The notes below the pieces were generated by a model. It had not been told where the DNA came from. It did no database searches and was given only the letters and a program-made list of their open reading frames with translations. Made by a program: the position numbers and the translations under genes. Below are positions 7,864 through 16,238 of a stretch of DNA of 64,000 bases, piece by piece (the first letter of the stretch is position 1; each line of letters starts with the position of its first letter). The stretch is from Microbacterium sp. BH-3-3-3 (GTDB taxonomy: Bacteria > Actinomycetota > Actinomycetes > Actinomycetales > Microbacteriaceae): positions 336,192 through 400,191 of the forward strand of contig NZ_VEFS01000003.1 of assembly GCF_007679045.1 (NCBI RefSeq), written 5' to 3'.

Positions 7864-9077
7864 ACGGCGCCTTCCTCGTGCAGGGCGGCGACCTCGTCGG
7901 CGGTGTAGCCGAGGGCAGCCAGGATCTCGTCGGTGTGCTCGCCGAGCAGAGGCGGGGCGGTGACGGGCGCGGAAGGAACCCCGTCGATCCGGATGCCGTT
8001 GCCCAGGACGCGCAGCGGTTCGTCGCCGCCGCCCGGGAAGGGCAGCTCGTGAACGAGTCCGCGCTCGCGGATCTGGGGACTGCGGAGCATCTCGTCGACG
8101 CGGAGGACGGCCGCTGCGGGCACCCCCGCCGAGCTCAGCACGTCTTCCCACTCCGTGGCAGACCGTGCCGCCAGCGCCGCTTCGAGCTCGGCGGTCAGTG
8201 CTGCCCGATGCGCCTTGCGGCTCTCGCGTTCGGCGAAGCGCTCGTCGGCGACGAGGTCGGGCCGATCGACAAGGGTGCACAGCACCTCGAACTGCTCCTG
8301 CTTGTTGGCGGCGATGTTGAGCATGCCGTCACCGGTCGCGAAGGCCCCCGAGGGGGCGGCCGTTCCGTTGTCGTTGCCCAGCGGGCGCGGCTCGTGACCG
8401 TCGACGAGCAGGTTCGACACCACCCAGCCCATCGCGGTGACCGCGGTTTCGAGCATCGAGACATCGATCACCGCGCCCACTCCGGTACGGGCGCGCCCGG
8501 CGAGCGCGCTCGAGATCGCGAACGCCGCCGCGAGCCCGCCGATCGTGTCGGCGAGCGGGAAGCCCGCGCGCAACGGCCCCGTCTCGTCGGTGCCGGTCAC
8601 GCTCATCATCCCCGAGTACCCCTGGATGATCTGGTCGTACGCCGGCTTCGTACGCATGGGGCCGGTCTGGCCGAATCCCGACACCTGGCACAGGATGAGG
8701 CGGGAGTTCAGTGCGCGCAGGGCATCCCACCCGAACCCCAGCCGCTCGAGCACGCCGGGACGGAAGTTCTCGACGAGCACGTCGGCCGTCGCCACCAACC
8801 GACGGAGGGCTTCGGCGCCGCCGGGCGTCTTCAGGTCGAGCGTGATCGATCGCTTCTGCGCGTTCTGCGCCAGGAACGAGATGCCCAGCAGCTGGGCGTT
8901 CAGCTCGGCCGACGTCCCGAGGCGGCGGGCCAGGTCGCCGCCGTCGGGGGTCTCCACCTTGATGACGTCGGCGCCCATCAGCGCCAACTGGTAGGCCGCG
9001 TAGGGGCCCGCCAGCACGTTCGTCAGGTCGAGGACGGTCACTCCCGCCAGGGGCCCCGACGCCGTGGCATCCGTCAT
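7860..9077 (-). CDS. CaiB/BaiF family class III CoA-transferase
   Basis: A 405-residue class III CoA-transferase that moves CoA between carboxylates through an aspartyl-CoA intermediate. Family features are the N-terminal LAGVTVLDLTNVLAGPYA, the DVIKVE segment, the LVENFRPGVLERLG motif, and the likely catalytic Asp (D177) in PLADTIGG. The ATG at 9077 overlaps the tctA stop by 4 nt, and its own stop overlaps the next start. Position between a tricarboxylate importer and a citryl-CoA lyase-like enzyme suggests it activates the imported acid with CoA from acetyl- or succinyl-CoA. The donor and acceptor cannot be read from sequence. Confidence 0.92.
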   Translation of the reverse strand: MTDATASGPLAGVTVLDLTNVLAGPYAAYQLALMGADVIKVETPDGGDLARRLGTSAELNAQLLGISFLAQNAQKRSITLDLKTPGGAEALRRLVATADVLVENFRPGVLERLGFGWDALRALNSRLILCQVSGFGQTGPMRTKPAYDQIIQGYSGMMSVTGTDETGPLRAGFPLADTIGGLAAAFAISSALAGRARTGVGAVIDVSMLETAVTAMGWVVSNLLVDGHEPRPLGNDNGTAAPSGAFATGDGMLNIAANKQEQFEVLCTLVDRPDLVADERFAERESRKAHRAALTAELEAALAARSATEWEDVLSSAGVPAAAVLRVDEMLRSPQIRERGLVHELPFPGGGDEPLRVLGNGIRIDGVPSAPVTAPPLLGEHTDEILAALGYTADEVAALHEEGAV

Positions 9078-10585
9078 GCGGCGACCCTCTGCTTCCGCGC
9101 CGCGCGCACCCTCGTGAAGACGACCCCCACGATGGCCAGGGCGAGCACCGCGTACAGCGTGATCGAGATGGGACTCGACACCAGGATGCCGGCGTCGCCC
9201 TCGCTGACCGCCATGGCGCGGCGGTACTCGGTCTCGGCCAGCGGCCCGAGGATGATCGCGATGAGCATCGGGGCGACCGGCAGACCGTAGCGGCGCATCA
9301 GGAAACCGAGCAGACCCACGACGAGGACGAGCACGAGGTCGAGGATCTTGCTGCTCGTGGCGTACACGCCCAGCATCGCGAACACCGTGATCCCGGCGTA
9401 GAGGTAGTGCTTGGGCACCTTCAGCAGCTTCGCCCACAGGGGTGCGAACGGCAGGTTCAGGATGAGCAGCACGACCATGCCGACGAAGAAGCTCGCCAGC
9501 AGCGCCCAGACCAGATCGGGCGCCCGCTCGAACAGCAGCGGTCCCGGCTGCAGACCGTACTGACGGAACGCCGCCAGGAGGATGGCGGCCGTCGCCGAGG
9601 TGGGCAGGCCGAGGGCGAGGAGGGCGCCCATGGCGGTACCGGCCGTGGCGTTTCCGGCGGCCTCGGGGCCGGCGACGCCCTGGATGGCTCCGCGGCCGAA
9701 CATGGGCTTCTTGCGGCGAGCGTCGAGCTTGCGCTCCGTGCCGTAGGCCAGGAAGGTCGGCACCTCGGAGCCGCCGACGGGGATGATGCCGAAGGGCACG
9801 CCGATCGCCGTGCCGCGCAGCCACGCGGGCAGCGCCTGGCGGAGCTCGCGGAACGACAACCACAGGCGCCCGCTCGAGGCGAGCAGCTTCGTGTCGTCGG
9901 GGGTGCCGCGGCGTCCGGCGACGCTGAAGACCTCGCCGAGAGCGAGGAGGCCGACCGTGATCACCACGATGTCGATGCCGTCGAACAGCTCCGGAAGGCC
10001 GAACGTGAAGCGTGATGCGCCCGACGCTCCGTCGATGCCCACGACCGAGATCGCGAGGCCGATCGCCAGGGCCGCGAGGCCCCGCACCACTGAGTCGGTG
10101 ACGACGGCCGAGATCGCCACGAAGGCGAAGACGGCGAGGGCGAGGTACTCGGCGGGGCCGAAGAGCGTTGCCAGCTCGGCGAGACGCGGGGCGAAGAACA
10201 CCACGAGGATCGAGGCGATGATGCCGCCGATGAAGGCACCGATCGCAGAGGTCGCGAGGGCCTGCGCGGCGCGTCCGCTCTTGGCCATGCGATGACCCTC
10301 GATGGAGCCCGCGATCGCGGTGCTGTTGCCGGGGGTGTTCATCAGGATGCCGGCGATGGAGTCTCCGAAGAGCCCACCGAACAGCACTCCGGCGAACATG
10401 ATGAACGCGCCGATCGGGTCGAGCGAGAACGTGACGGGCAGCAGCAGCGCGACCGCCATCGCCGAGCCGAGGCCCGGCAGGACGCCGACCGCGGTGCCGA
10501 GGACGGCGCCGATGAGCACCCACAGCATGTTGATGGGGGTGAGGACGACGGCGAAGCCCTCCCCCAGGTTGACCAGCGCATCCAT
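9074..10585 (-). CDS. tctA: Tripartite tricarboxylate transporter, large membrane subunit TctA
   Basis: A 503-residue integral membrane protein of the TctA family, the main translocation subunit of the binding-protein-dependent secondary transporter TctABC. About 11-12 hydrophobic segments are visible. Conserved glycine-rich motifs include GVLPGLGSAMAVALLLP, the GGLFGDSIAGILMNTPG loop and a second GPEAAGNATAGTAMGALLALGLP repeat. The ATG at 10585 shares its A with the tctB stop (TGATG). Transport of citrate or a related tri- or dicarboxylate coupled to an ion gradient is expected, though family substrates vary widely. Confidence 0.95.
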   Translation of the reverse strand: MDALVNLGEGFAVVLTPINMLWVLIGAVLGTAVGVLPGLGSAMAVALLLPVTFSLDPIGAFIMFAGVLFGGLFGDSIAGILMNTPGNSTAIAGSIEGHRMAKSGRAAQALATSAIGAFIGGIIASILVVFFAPRLAELATLFGPAEYLALAVFAFVAISAVVTDSVVRGLAALAIGLAISVVGIDGASGASRFTFGLPELFDGIDIVVITVGLLALGEVFSVAGRRGTPDDTKLLASSGRLWLSFRELRQALPAWLRGTAIGVPFGIIPVGGSEVPTFLAYGTERKLDARRKKPMFGRGAIQGVAGPEAAGNATAGTAMGALLALGLPTSATAAILLAAFRQYGLQPGPLLFERAPDLVWALLASFFVGMVVLLILNLPFAPLWAKLLKVPKHYLYAGITVFAMLGVYATSSKILDLVLVLVVGLLGFLMRRYGLPVAPMLIAIILGPLAETEYRRAMAVSEGDAGILVSSPISITLYAVLALAIVGVVFTRVRAARKQRVAA

Positions 10586-11196
10586 CAGAAGAGGCCCTCC
10601 AGGATTCCAGGCGGCAGGTTGAGTCCGAGACCACCCGAGAAGGCGATCTGCACGATGGCGGAGATCGCCAGGGAGAGGAAGATGTCGAAGATCGGGCGGC
10701 GGCTGCCGAGCGATCGGGCGATGCCCCAGAACAGGAAGGCGCCCGAGAGCAGCCATCCGAGCGGGGTGAGGGCCGCGATGAACACGATGACGGTGCCGAC
10801 GGCGCCGGCCAGAGCCCACAGGTTGCTGCGCGGACGCACCGTGGGCGCCTCCGGCTCACGCCCCTCCACGGCTGCGATGAGCGCCTCGTCGTCGATGTCG
10901 ACGTCGTTCTCCTGCGCTGCGGCGTCGGCGACCTCGACCGGCTCGGGCCGGCGGATCACGTCGAGGGCGAGGAGCACGGCCAGCACGATCACCGCGGCGG
11001 CGACGATGGCGGGGAACAGCTGCGGACCCGGAGGAGCCGTGTTCGCCGGCACGGTCATGGTGAGCGTGCCGACGACGAGGCCGATGCCCACCAGCAGCAT
11101 GATCGCGGGGACGACGAGTCCGGTGCGACGGCGCCAGAACCCGTCGGAGGCGCGGGCGCGATGCGTGCGCGGGACGGTGGGGATGACGCCGCTCAC
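10585..11196 (-). CDS. tctB: Tripartite tricarboxylate transporter, small membrane subunit TctB
   Basis: A 203-residue protein with four predicted membrane helices in the TctB arrangement. A first helix (about 26-45) and second (about 60-80) are separated by PPGPQLFP, followed by an acidic linker (about 90-115), then two C-terminal helices. Sequence conservation in this family is low, so the call rests on topology and on placement between tctC and tctA. The GTG at 11196 overlaps the tctC stop (GTGA), and the gene end overlaps the tctA start. The acidic linker (DVDIDDEALIAAVEGREPE) is longer than in many homologs. Confidence 0.88.
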   Translation of the reverse strand: MSGVIPTVPRTHRARASDGFWRRRTGLVVPAIMLLVGIGLVVGTLTMTVPANTAPPGPQLFPAIVAAAVIVLAVLLALDVIRRPEPVEVADAAAQENDVDIDDEALIAAVEGREPEAPTVRPRSNLWALAGAVGTVIVFIAALTPLGWLLSGAFLFWGIARSLGSRRPIFDIFLSLAISAIVQIAFSGGLGLNLPPGILEGLF

Positions 11197-12179
11197 AGGC
11201 CCAGCTCCTCGATGATGGCGTCGACGCGCGCTTGGTCTTCTTCGATGAAGGTCGCGAACTCGGTGCCGGTCAGCAGCGCGTCGCGCCAGCGATTGCGCTC
11301 CAGCACCTCTTCCCATTCGGGAGTCGAGGCCATCTGCTCGACGATGGCGACGAGTTCGTCGCGTTGGTCGTCGGTGATGCCGGGAGGGGCGACCAGCCCG
11401 CGCCAGTTCGGCAGGTTGACGTCGACGCCCTGCTCGATGAAGGTCGGGATGTCGATGCCCGGCACCGGCTCCGCGGCCGAGACGGCCAGCGCACGCAGGC
11501 GGCCCGCTTCGATCTGGTCGCTGAAGTCGTTGTATCCGCTCACGCCGACCGCGACCGTGTTCGACAGGAGGGCGGTGAGCACCTCGCCGCCACCGGCGTA
11601 CGAGACGTAGTTGAGCTCGGCCGGGTCGATGCCCGCGGCCTTCGCCGTGAGGCCGGTGAGCAGGTGGTCGGTGCCGCCGATGCCACCGCCGCCGACGGCC
11701 TGACCGTGGGGGTTCTCGCGCCAGGCCCGCACGAAGTCGTCGAGCGTCTGGAAGGGCGAATCCGCGGGGACGATGAAGACGATGTAGTCCTCCGCGAGCC
11801 GCGCGATCGGGGTGGTGTCGGCGAGGCTTGCGGCCGAACCGTTCGCGGTGATCGCGCCCTCCATGACGGTGCCGGTCATCATGAGGTTCGTCGGATCGGC
11901 GCCGAGCTGCACGAACTGGCCGAGGCCGATCGTGCCGCCGGCTCCGGGCACGTTCACCACCTGCACGTTGTTGACGACCGAGGTCGAGCGCAGGACCTGC
12001 TGCGATTCGCGGGAAGCGAGATCCCACCCGCCGCCGGGCGCAGCCGGGGCCATGATGGTCAGTTTGGTCCGTGGATCGGCACCCGCGGTCGAGCCGCTGG
12101 CGTTCACCGCGGCCACGCCGACGAGGGCGGCGGTGGCAGCGATCCCGAGCGCGTTCCATAGGACGCGTCTGGTTCTCAC
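11193..12179 (-). CDS. tctC: Tripartite tricarboxylate transporter substrate-binding protein TctC
   Basis: A 328-residue extracytoplasmic binding protein (Bug/TctC family). The N-terminus RTRRVLWN followed by a hydrophobic stretch (about 8-26) is a secretion signal without a lipobox cysteine. The mature domain starts with KLTIMAPAAPGGGWD, the hallmark loop that binds the substrate carboxylates, and continues with VVNVPGAGGTIGL and YVSYAGGGEVLTALL. The GTG at 12179 is chosen because AAGGAG lies exactly 7 nt upstream; an in-frame ATG at 12221 would place 14 extra residues before the signal and overlap the putative operator. It is the first gene of the operon. Confidence 0.93.
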   Translation of the reverse strand: MRTRRVLWNALGIAATAALVGVAAVNASGSTAGADPRTKLTIMAPAAPGGGWDLASRESQQVLRSTSVVNNVQVVNVPGAGGTIGLGQFVQLGADPTNLMMTGTVMEGAITANGSAASLADTTPIARLAEDYIVFIVPADSPFQTLDDFVRAWRENPHGQAVGGGGIGGTDHLLTGLTAKAAGIDPAELNYVSYAGGGEVLTALLSNTVAVGVSGYNDFSDQIEAGRLRALAVSAAEPVPGIDIPTFIEQGVDVNLPNWRGLVAPPGITDDQRDELVAIVEQMASTPEWEEVLERNRWRDALLTGTEFATFIEEDQARVDAIIEELGL

Positions 12180-12186
12180 GTCGTCA

Positions 12187-12192
12187 CTCCTT
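12187..12192 (-). promoter_or_regulatory. Ribosome binding site deciding the tctC start
   Basis: AAGGAG on the minus strand, 7 nt before the GTG at 12179. It is one of the best Shine-Dalgarno sequences in the window and argues against the longer ATG start at 12221. Confidence 0.75.
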
Positions 12193-12215
12193 CGTGATCT
12201 GGTGGAGACTGGGGT

Positions 12216-12241
12216 GTCCATCTAGTGGACTCCGATGTCCA
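12216..12241. promoter_or_regulatory. Candidate IclR-type operator between tctC and iclR
   Basis: Three 5-bp half-sites alternate in orientation: GTCCA (12216-12220), TGGAC (12226-12230) and GTCCA (12237-12241), spaced 5 and 6 bp. Such inverted half-sites between a regulator and its divergent target operon are typical of IclR-family operators. A TACACT -10-like box for iclR lies just downstream (12250-12255). Binding by the adjacent regulator is inferred. Confidence 0.55.
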
Positions 12242-12300
12242 CCTGACGGTACACTCGATCTCAGAGCGGGCGCAACCGGTGCGACGCGAGAGGGATGACG

Positions 12301-13098
12301 ATGTCGGCGAGCAACGAGAGCGGCGAGACGTCCGTCGCCGAGGGTGGCGGCGTCCGCGCCGTGACCCGGGCGTTCCAGGTGCTGCAGAGCTTCACCGCCG
12401 ATCGACCGATGCTCTCGGTCGCCGAGATCGTGCGCGACAGCGCCCTCCCCCGCACCACCGTGCTGCGGATGATCGACACCCTCGTCGGGGAGCGCATGCT
12501 GCGACACGCGGCCGACGGCCGCATCACCGTCGGCGCACGCCTGATCCGTCTCGCTGCGTTCGCCGAGGCGGCGTGGGCCGTTCCCGAAGAGACCGCGGAG
12601 CGCATGACGCGCCTCGCGCAGGAGACCGGTGAGACCGCGAGTCTCTACGTGCGCAGCGGCATGCGCCGCGTCGCCGTCGCGCAGTCGCCGAGCCCCTACT
12701 CGCTCCGCCACGTCGTGCAGGTCGGCGACGAGATGCCTCTCCTGGTCGGCGCCTCGTCGACTCTGCTGGTCGCCGCGAGCGGTCCGGATGCCGCGGAGCA
12801 GGTGCTCGCATCCGCCCCGGTCGACCAGCTCTCCGGTGTCGAGGCCGCGGCGTTCCGTAAGGCCGTGACCGAGGCCGCCCGCGACCGTCACGCCGTCTCG
12901 CACGGGGCGCGCGAACCCGGCAACAGCGGCGTCGCCGTGATCGTGCGCGACGGCGACGACCGTCGACCCGCGGTGGTGCTGGGTCTCGGCGGACCCACGG
13001 CGCGCTTCACCGAGGAGCGCGTGAGCGTGTTCCTCGAGGCGCTCGAGGCCGCGGCATCCGATCTGCAGCACACCGGTCTGCCACCCGCACTCGACTGA
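12301..13098 (+). CDS. IclR family transcriptional regulator
   Basis: A 265-residue regulator with an N-terminal winged helix-turn-helix: AVTRAFQVLQSFTADRPMLSVAEI, then LPRTTVLRMIDTLVGERML, at about 18-80. The C-terminal IclR effector-binding domain follows (about 95-255; ASLYVRSGMRRVAVAQ, GVAVIVRDGD). The ATG at 12301 is preferred to 12295 because GAGAGGG ends 6 nt before it. It is divergent from tctCBA-caiB-lyase and shares its own strand with rraA-like and dehydrogenase genes, so it probably controls the whole island in response to the imported acid or a breakdown product. Whether it represses or activates cannot be read from sequence. Confidence 0.93.
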   Translation: MSASNESGETSVAEGGGVRAVTRAFQVLQSFTADRPMLSVAEIVRDSALPRTTVLRMIDTLVGERMLRHAADGRITVGARLIRLAAFAEAAWAVPEETAERMTRLAQETGETASLYVRSGMRRVAVAQSPSPYSLRHVVQVGDEMPLLVGASSTLLVAASGPDAAEQVLASAPVDQLSGVEAAAFRKAVTEAARDRHAVSHGAREPGNSGVAVIVRDGDDRRPAVVLGLGGPTARFTEERVSVFLEALEAAASDLQHTGLPPALD

Positions 13099-13127
13099 AT
13101 CCACCCCGACGAGAGGACCGCCCGACG

Positions 13128-13727
13128 ATGAGCACTCTTTCCGAAACCGCGGAGTATCCCCCGCCCGGCGCCTACGCTGCCGCCACGATCGGCGATGCGA
13201 TGGAGCGCTTCGGGATCGCGCGCGGCATCTCGCCGCTGTGGGCGGGTGCGGTCGTCTCGGGCCCCGCGGCCACCGTCCTCACCCGACCCGGTGACAACAA
13301 GGGAGTGCACGCGGCGTTCGAGGTCATCCGCGCCGGTGAGATCCTCGTGGTCGACGGTGGCTCCGACGACACGCGGGCCCTGATCGGAGAGCTCGTCGCC
13401 GAGAAGGCGAAGGCGCTCGGGGTGGCCGGCATCGTGCTCGACGGCGCCGCCCGCGATGCCGTCGAACTGCGGGAGGTGGGCGTTCCCGTGTTCGCGCGGT
13501 CCGTGACCCCCGCCGGGCCCTGGAAGACCGGTCCCTACCGGCTGGGCGAGACGGTCGCGCTCGGCGGCGTGCCCGTGGCGCCGGGCGACTGGGTCGTCGG
13601 CGACGCCGACGGAGTCGCGGTCGTCCCGCGCGAGCGCATCGCCGAGGTCACCGCCGCCGCCGACGAGCTCGTGCGCGGCGAAGCCGAACGCCGAGCCGCG
13701 AATCGCGCTCTGACGCCCCGTGGCTGA
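13128..13727 (+). CDS. RraA-like / 4-hydroxy-4-methyl-2-oxoglutarate aldolase family protein
   Basis: A 199-residue RraA-fold protein. It keeps the aldolase signature: G87-E88-L89 in LIGELVAEKAKALG, the R109-D110 pair in LDGAARDAVELRE, and the C-terminal GDADGVAVVP. True RraA, the RNase E inhibitor, lacks this catalytic set, so an enzyme is more likely here. Known members cleave 4-hydroxy-4-methyl-2-oxoglutarate or 4-carboxy-4-hydroxy-2-oxoadipate and also decarboxylate oxaloacetate. In this island it could act on oxaloacetate released by the citryl-CoA lyase-like enzyme. GAGAGGA lies about 14 nt upstream of the ATG. The 3' end overlaps the dehydrogenase start by 8 nt. Confidence 0.85.
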   Translation: MSTLSETAEYPPPGAYAAATIGDAMERFGIARGISPLWAGAVVSGPAATVLTRPGDNKGVHAAFEVIRAGEILVVDGGSDDTRALIGELVAEKAKALGVAGIVLDGAARDAVELREVGVPVFARSVTPAGPWKTGPYRLGETVALGGVPVAPGDWVVGDADGVAVVPRERIAEVTAAADELVRGEAERRAANRALTPRG

Positions 13728-14643
13728 GACCAGTGCCGGCCGGCCGGTCGTGTGGATCCCCCGCGAGGTGCACGCCGACGCGGTAGCCGACCTCGAGACG
13801 TGGGCCGACGTGCGCCGCGGCTGGGGCGCTGAGCCCGCGGACGAAGACGCGGTCGCTCCCCTCGTGCAGGGGGTTCTGCTGCGCACGGCCCGCCTCGATG
13901 CGCCGCAGCTGAGCCGCATGCCGCGATTGCGCATCGTGGCGCGCCACGGCGTCGGCACCGACACCGTGGACACGGCGTTCGCTCGAGAACACGGCATCCG
14001 GATCACGACGACCCCCGAGGCGAACGTGCTCTCGGTCGCCGAGCACGCCATCGCCTTGCTCCTGGCTGTGCGGCGGGGCATCGGCGCCGCCGTGAGCGGT
14101 CGGGGAGATCGCGCCGATTTGATCGGGGGTGAGCTCAGCGGGTCGACGCTGGGTCTCATCGGCTTCGGACGCATCGCGCGGCACGTGGCGCGGATCGGAC
14201 AGGGCGGGTTCGCAATGCGCGTTCTCGCGTACGACCCGGGTCTCAGCGACGAAGAGGTGCGGACGGCAGGCGCCGAGCCGCGGTCGCTCGACGAGCTGCT
14301 GGAGCAGTCCGATGCGGTGAGCGTGCACGTGCCGCTCGTCCCGGCGACGCGCGGCCTGCTCTCCACCGCGCAGTTCCGGCGGATGCGGTCGCACGCCGTC
14401 GTGCTCAACACCTCGCGCGGTGGAGTCGTCGACGAGTGTGCGCTGTTGGCGGCGCTCGAGACGGGCGAGGTCGCCGGTGCGGGTCTCGACGTCTCGGAGG
14501 TCGAGCCGATGCCCGCCGATCATCCGCTCCGCAGTCGCGCCGACGTCGTCGTGACCCCGCACATCGGGGGGCAGACGCGAGAGGCCATGCGTCGGGTCGC
14601 GATGGAGGCGGCAGTCTCGCTGCGCGCGGAACTCGCCCCCTAG
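13720..14643 (+). CDS. D-2-hydroxyacid dehydrogenase (NAD-dependent)
   Basis: A 307-residue D-isomer-specific 2-hydroxyacid dehydrogenase. The Rossmann motif is LIGFGRIARHVA (about 147-157), and the catalytic triad is R233 (NTSRGGVVDE), E262 (SEVEPM) and H281 (TPHIGGQT). It interconverts a 2-oxoacid and its D-2-hydroxyacid with NAD(P)H. The GTG at 13720 overlaps the rraA-like gene by 8 nt, so the two are translated together. Substrate is unknown; in context it may feed a hydroxyacid into, or remove an oxoacid from, the tct island pathway. It ends 4 nt from the convergent uppS gene. Phosphoglycerate dehydrogenase is unlikely: there is no ACT domain. Confidence 0.92.
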   Translation: MAETSAGRPVVWIPREVHADAVADLETWADVRRGWGAEPADEDAVAPLVQGVLLRTARLDAPQLSRMPRLRIVARHGVGTDTVDTAFAREHGIRITTTPEANVLSVAEHAIALLLAVRRGIGAAVSGRGDRADLIGGELSGSTLGLIGFGRIARHVARIGQGGFAMRVLAYDPGLSDEEVRTAGAEPRSLDELLEQSDAVSVHVPLVPATRGLLSTAQFRRMRSHAVVLNTSRGGVVDECALLAALETGEVAGAGLDVSEVEPMPADHPLRSRADVVVTPHIGGQTREAMRRVAMEAAVSLRAELAP

Positions 14644-14647
14644 TGCG

Positions 14648-15451
14648 TCACGCCGTCGGCTTGTCGACCGCCCCGCCGAAGCGGCGGTCGCGCGACTGGT
14701 AGTGCCCGATGGCTTCCCACAGATGCGTGCGGCGGAAATCGGGCCAGAGGGTGTCGAGGAACACCATCTCGGCGTACGCCGACTCCCACAGCAGGAAGTT
14801 CGAGGTGCGCTGCTCGCCGCTCGAGCGCACGAACAGGTCGACGTCGGGCATGTCGGGCTGGTACAGGTTCTTGCGGATGAGCTTCTCGGTCACGGCCGAC
14901 GGCTTGAGCTTGCCCGACGCGATGTCGTCGCCGATGCGGCGCACGGCATCCACGATCTCGACCCGACCGCCGTAGTTGACGCACATCGTCAGCGTGAGTG
15001 TCGAGTTGCCCTCGGTGAGGCGCTCGGCGTGCTGCAGCTCCTTGATGACCGAGCCCCACAGGCGCGGCTTGCGGCCCGACCAGCGGATGCGCACACCCCA
15101 CTCGTTGAGCTGATCGCGGCGGCGGTGCAGCACCTCGCGGTTGAACCCCATCAGGAAGCGCACCTCGTCGGGTGAGCGCGACCAGTTCTCGGTGGAGAAG
15201 GCGTAGACCGACAGGTGCTTCACGCCCGCCTGGATCGCGCCGGCGACGACGTCGAGCAGAGCCGCCTCGCCCGCACGGTGGCCCTCGACGCGGGTGAGTC
15301 CCTGGCGGTTGGCCCAGCGACCGTTGCCGTCCATCACGATCGCGACGTGCTCGGGAACCGCGCCCTTCGGAAAGGCCGGCGGGTACTCGCCCGTCCAGTC
15401 GAGGGGGCGGTACGGCACGGCGTCGCGGTGCGTGAACGGCTTGGGTGTCAT
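14648..15451 (-). CDS. uppS: Isoprenyl transferase (di-trans,poly-cis-polyprenyl diphosphate synthase)
   Basis: A 267-residue cis-prenyltransferase that builds the polyprenyl diphosphate carrier for cell wall synthesis. Visible motifs are [13 protein letters not shown] with the catalytic Asp41, the [13 protein letters not shown] helix, [13 protein letters not shown], and the C-terminal [27 protein letters not shown]. The ATG at 15451 overlaps the recO stop by 4 nt (ATGA), so the two are coupled. The N-terminal 30 residues before the core are common in actinobacterial members. The gene ends head-on against the D-2-hydroxyacid dehydrogenase gene. Confidence 0.96.
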   Translation of the reverse strand: MTPKPFTHRDAVPYRPLDWTGEYPPAFPKGAVPEHVAIVMDGNGRWANRQGLTRVEGHRAGEAALLDVVAGAIQAGVKHLSVYAFSTENWSRSPDEVRFLMGFNREVLHRRRDQLNEWGVRIRWSGRKPRLWGSVIKELQHAERLTEGNSTLTLTMCVNYGGRVEIVDAVRRIGDDIASGKLKPSAVTEKLIRKNLYQPDMPDVDLFVRSSGEQRTSNFLLWESAYAEMVFLDTLWPDFRRTHLWEAIGHYQSRDRRFGGAVDKPTA

Positions 15452-16176
15452 CGATGCGACTCCAGGTGCGAGAGGGAACGGATGCCGCGCTCCAGGTGGA
15501 ACTGCGCGTAGGCGGCCACGAGGCCCGAGGCCGCCGCCGTCGTGCGTCCGGGGGCGGCGTCGATGGTGTCCCATTCCCCCGCCATGAGGGCGCGGAGCAT
15601 GTCGACCGTGTCGCGCGCGACGCGCGGCGAGCCCGCCGGGGCGCAGGTCGAGCAGACGACGCCGCCGAGCTGCGGGAGGAAGTAGTCGTGGTCGCCGACG
15701 GTGCCGCAGCGCGCGCACTCGGTGAGCCCGGGAGCCCAGCCCGACAGGGCCATGGCGCGCAACAGGTACGAGTCGAGCACGCTGCGCTCCGAGTGCTCGC
15801 CGCGGGCCAGTGACCGCAGCCCACCGACCAGCAGCAGGTACTGCTGGGGCGTCGCCTCGGCCTCGTTCAGGCGATCGGCGGTCTCGACCATGGCGCTGGC
15901 GGTCGTGTACACGTCGTAGTCGGCCACGATCTCGGCCCCGTACGAACCCAGCGACTCGGCCTGCTGCACGATGTCGAGGTTGCGTCCCTTGAACAGCTGC
16001 ACGTCGGCGACCATGAACGGCTCGAGACGCGACCCGAACTTCGACGAGGTGCGGCGCACGCCCTTCGCGACCGCACGGATCTTGCCGTTGCGGCGACTGA
16101 GCAGGGTGAGGATGCGGTCCGCCTCCCCGAGCTTGTGGGTACGCAGGACCACGACCTCGTCGCGGTAGGTGGGCAC
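15448..16176 (-). CDS. recO: DNA repair protein RecO
   Basis: A 242-residue recombination mediator that helps load RecA on gapped DNA. The N-terminal OB fold starts [40 protein letters not shown] follows, then a helical C-terminal domain with a CxxC...CxxC zinc site (CARCG and CSTC, about 155-182). The start is GTG. A GATAAT -10-like box at 16182-16187 ends 5 nt before it and no ribosome binding site is present, so the mRNA may be leaderless. It is the first gene of a recO-uppS operon. Confidence 0.95.
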   Translation of the reverse strand: MPTYRDEVVVLRTHKLGEADRILTLLSRRNGKIRAVAKGVRRTSSKFGSRLEPFMVADVQLFKGRNLDIVQQAESLGSYGAEIVADYDVYTTASAMVETADRLNEAEATPQQYLLLVGGLRSLARGEHSERSVLDSYLLRAMALSGWAPGLTECARCGTVGDHDYFLPQLGGVVCSTCAPAGSPRVARDTVDMLRALMAGEWDTIDAAPGRTTAAASGLVAAYAQFHLERGIRSLSHLESHR

Positions 16177-16181
16177 AGTCC

Positions 16182-16187
16182 ATTATC
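16182..16187 (-). promoter_or_regulatory. Leaderless-type -10 box of recO
   Basis: GATAAT on the minus strand ends 5 nt before the recO GTG. The expected transcription start coincides with the start codon. No -35 of TTGnnn type is seen at the normal distance. Confidence 0.5.
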
Positions 16188-16238
16188 GGCCCGCCCACCC
16201 GTGAGCGGCCTGCGCAGCGCCGTGGCGCGCCGCTTGGA

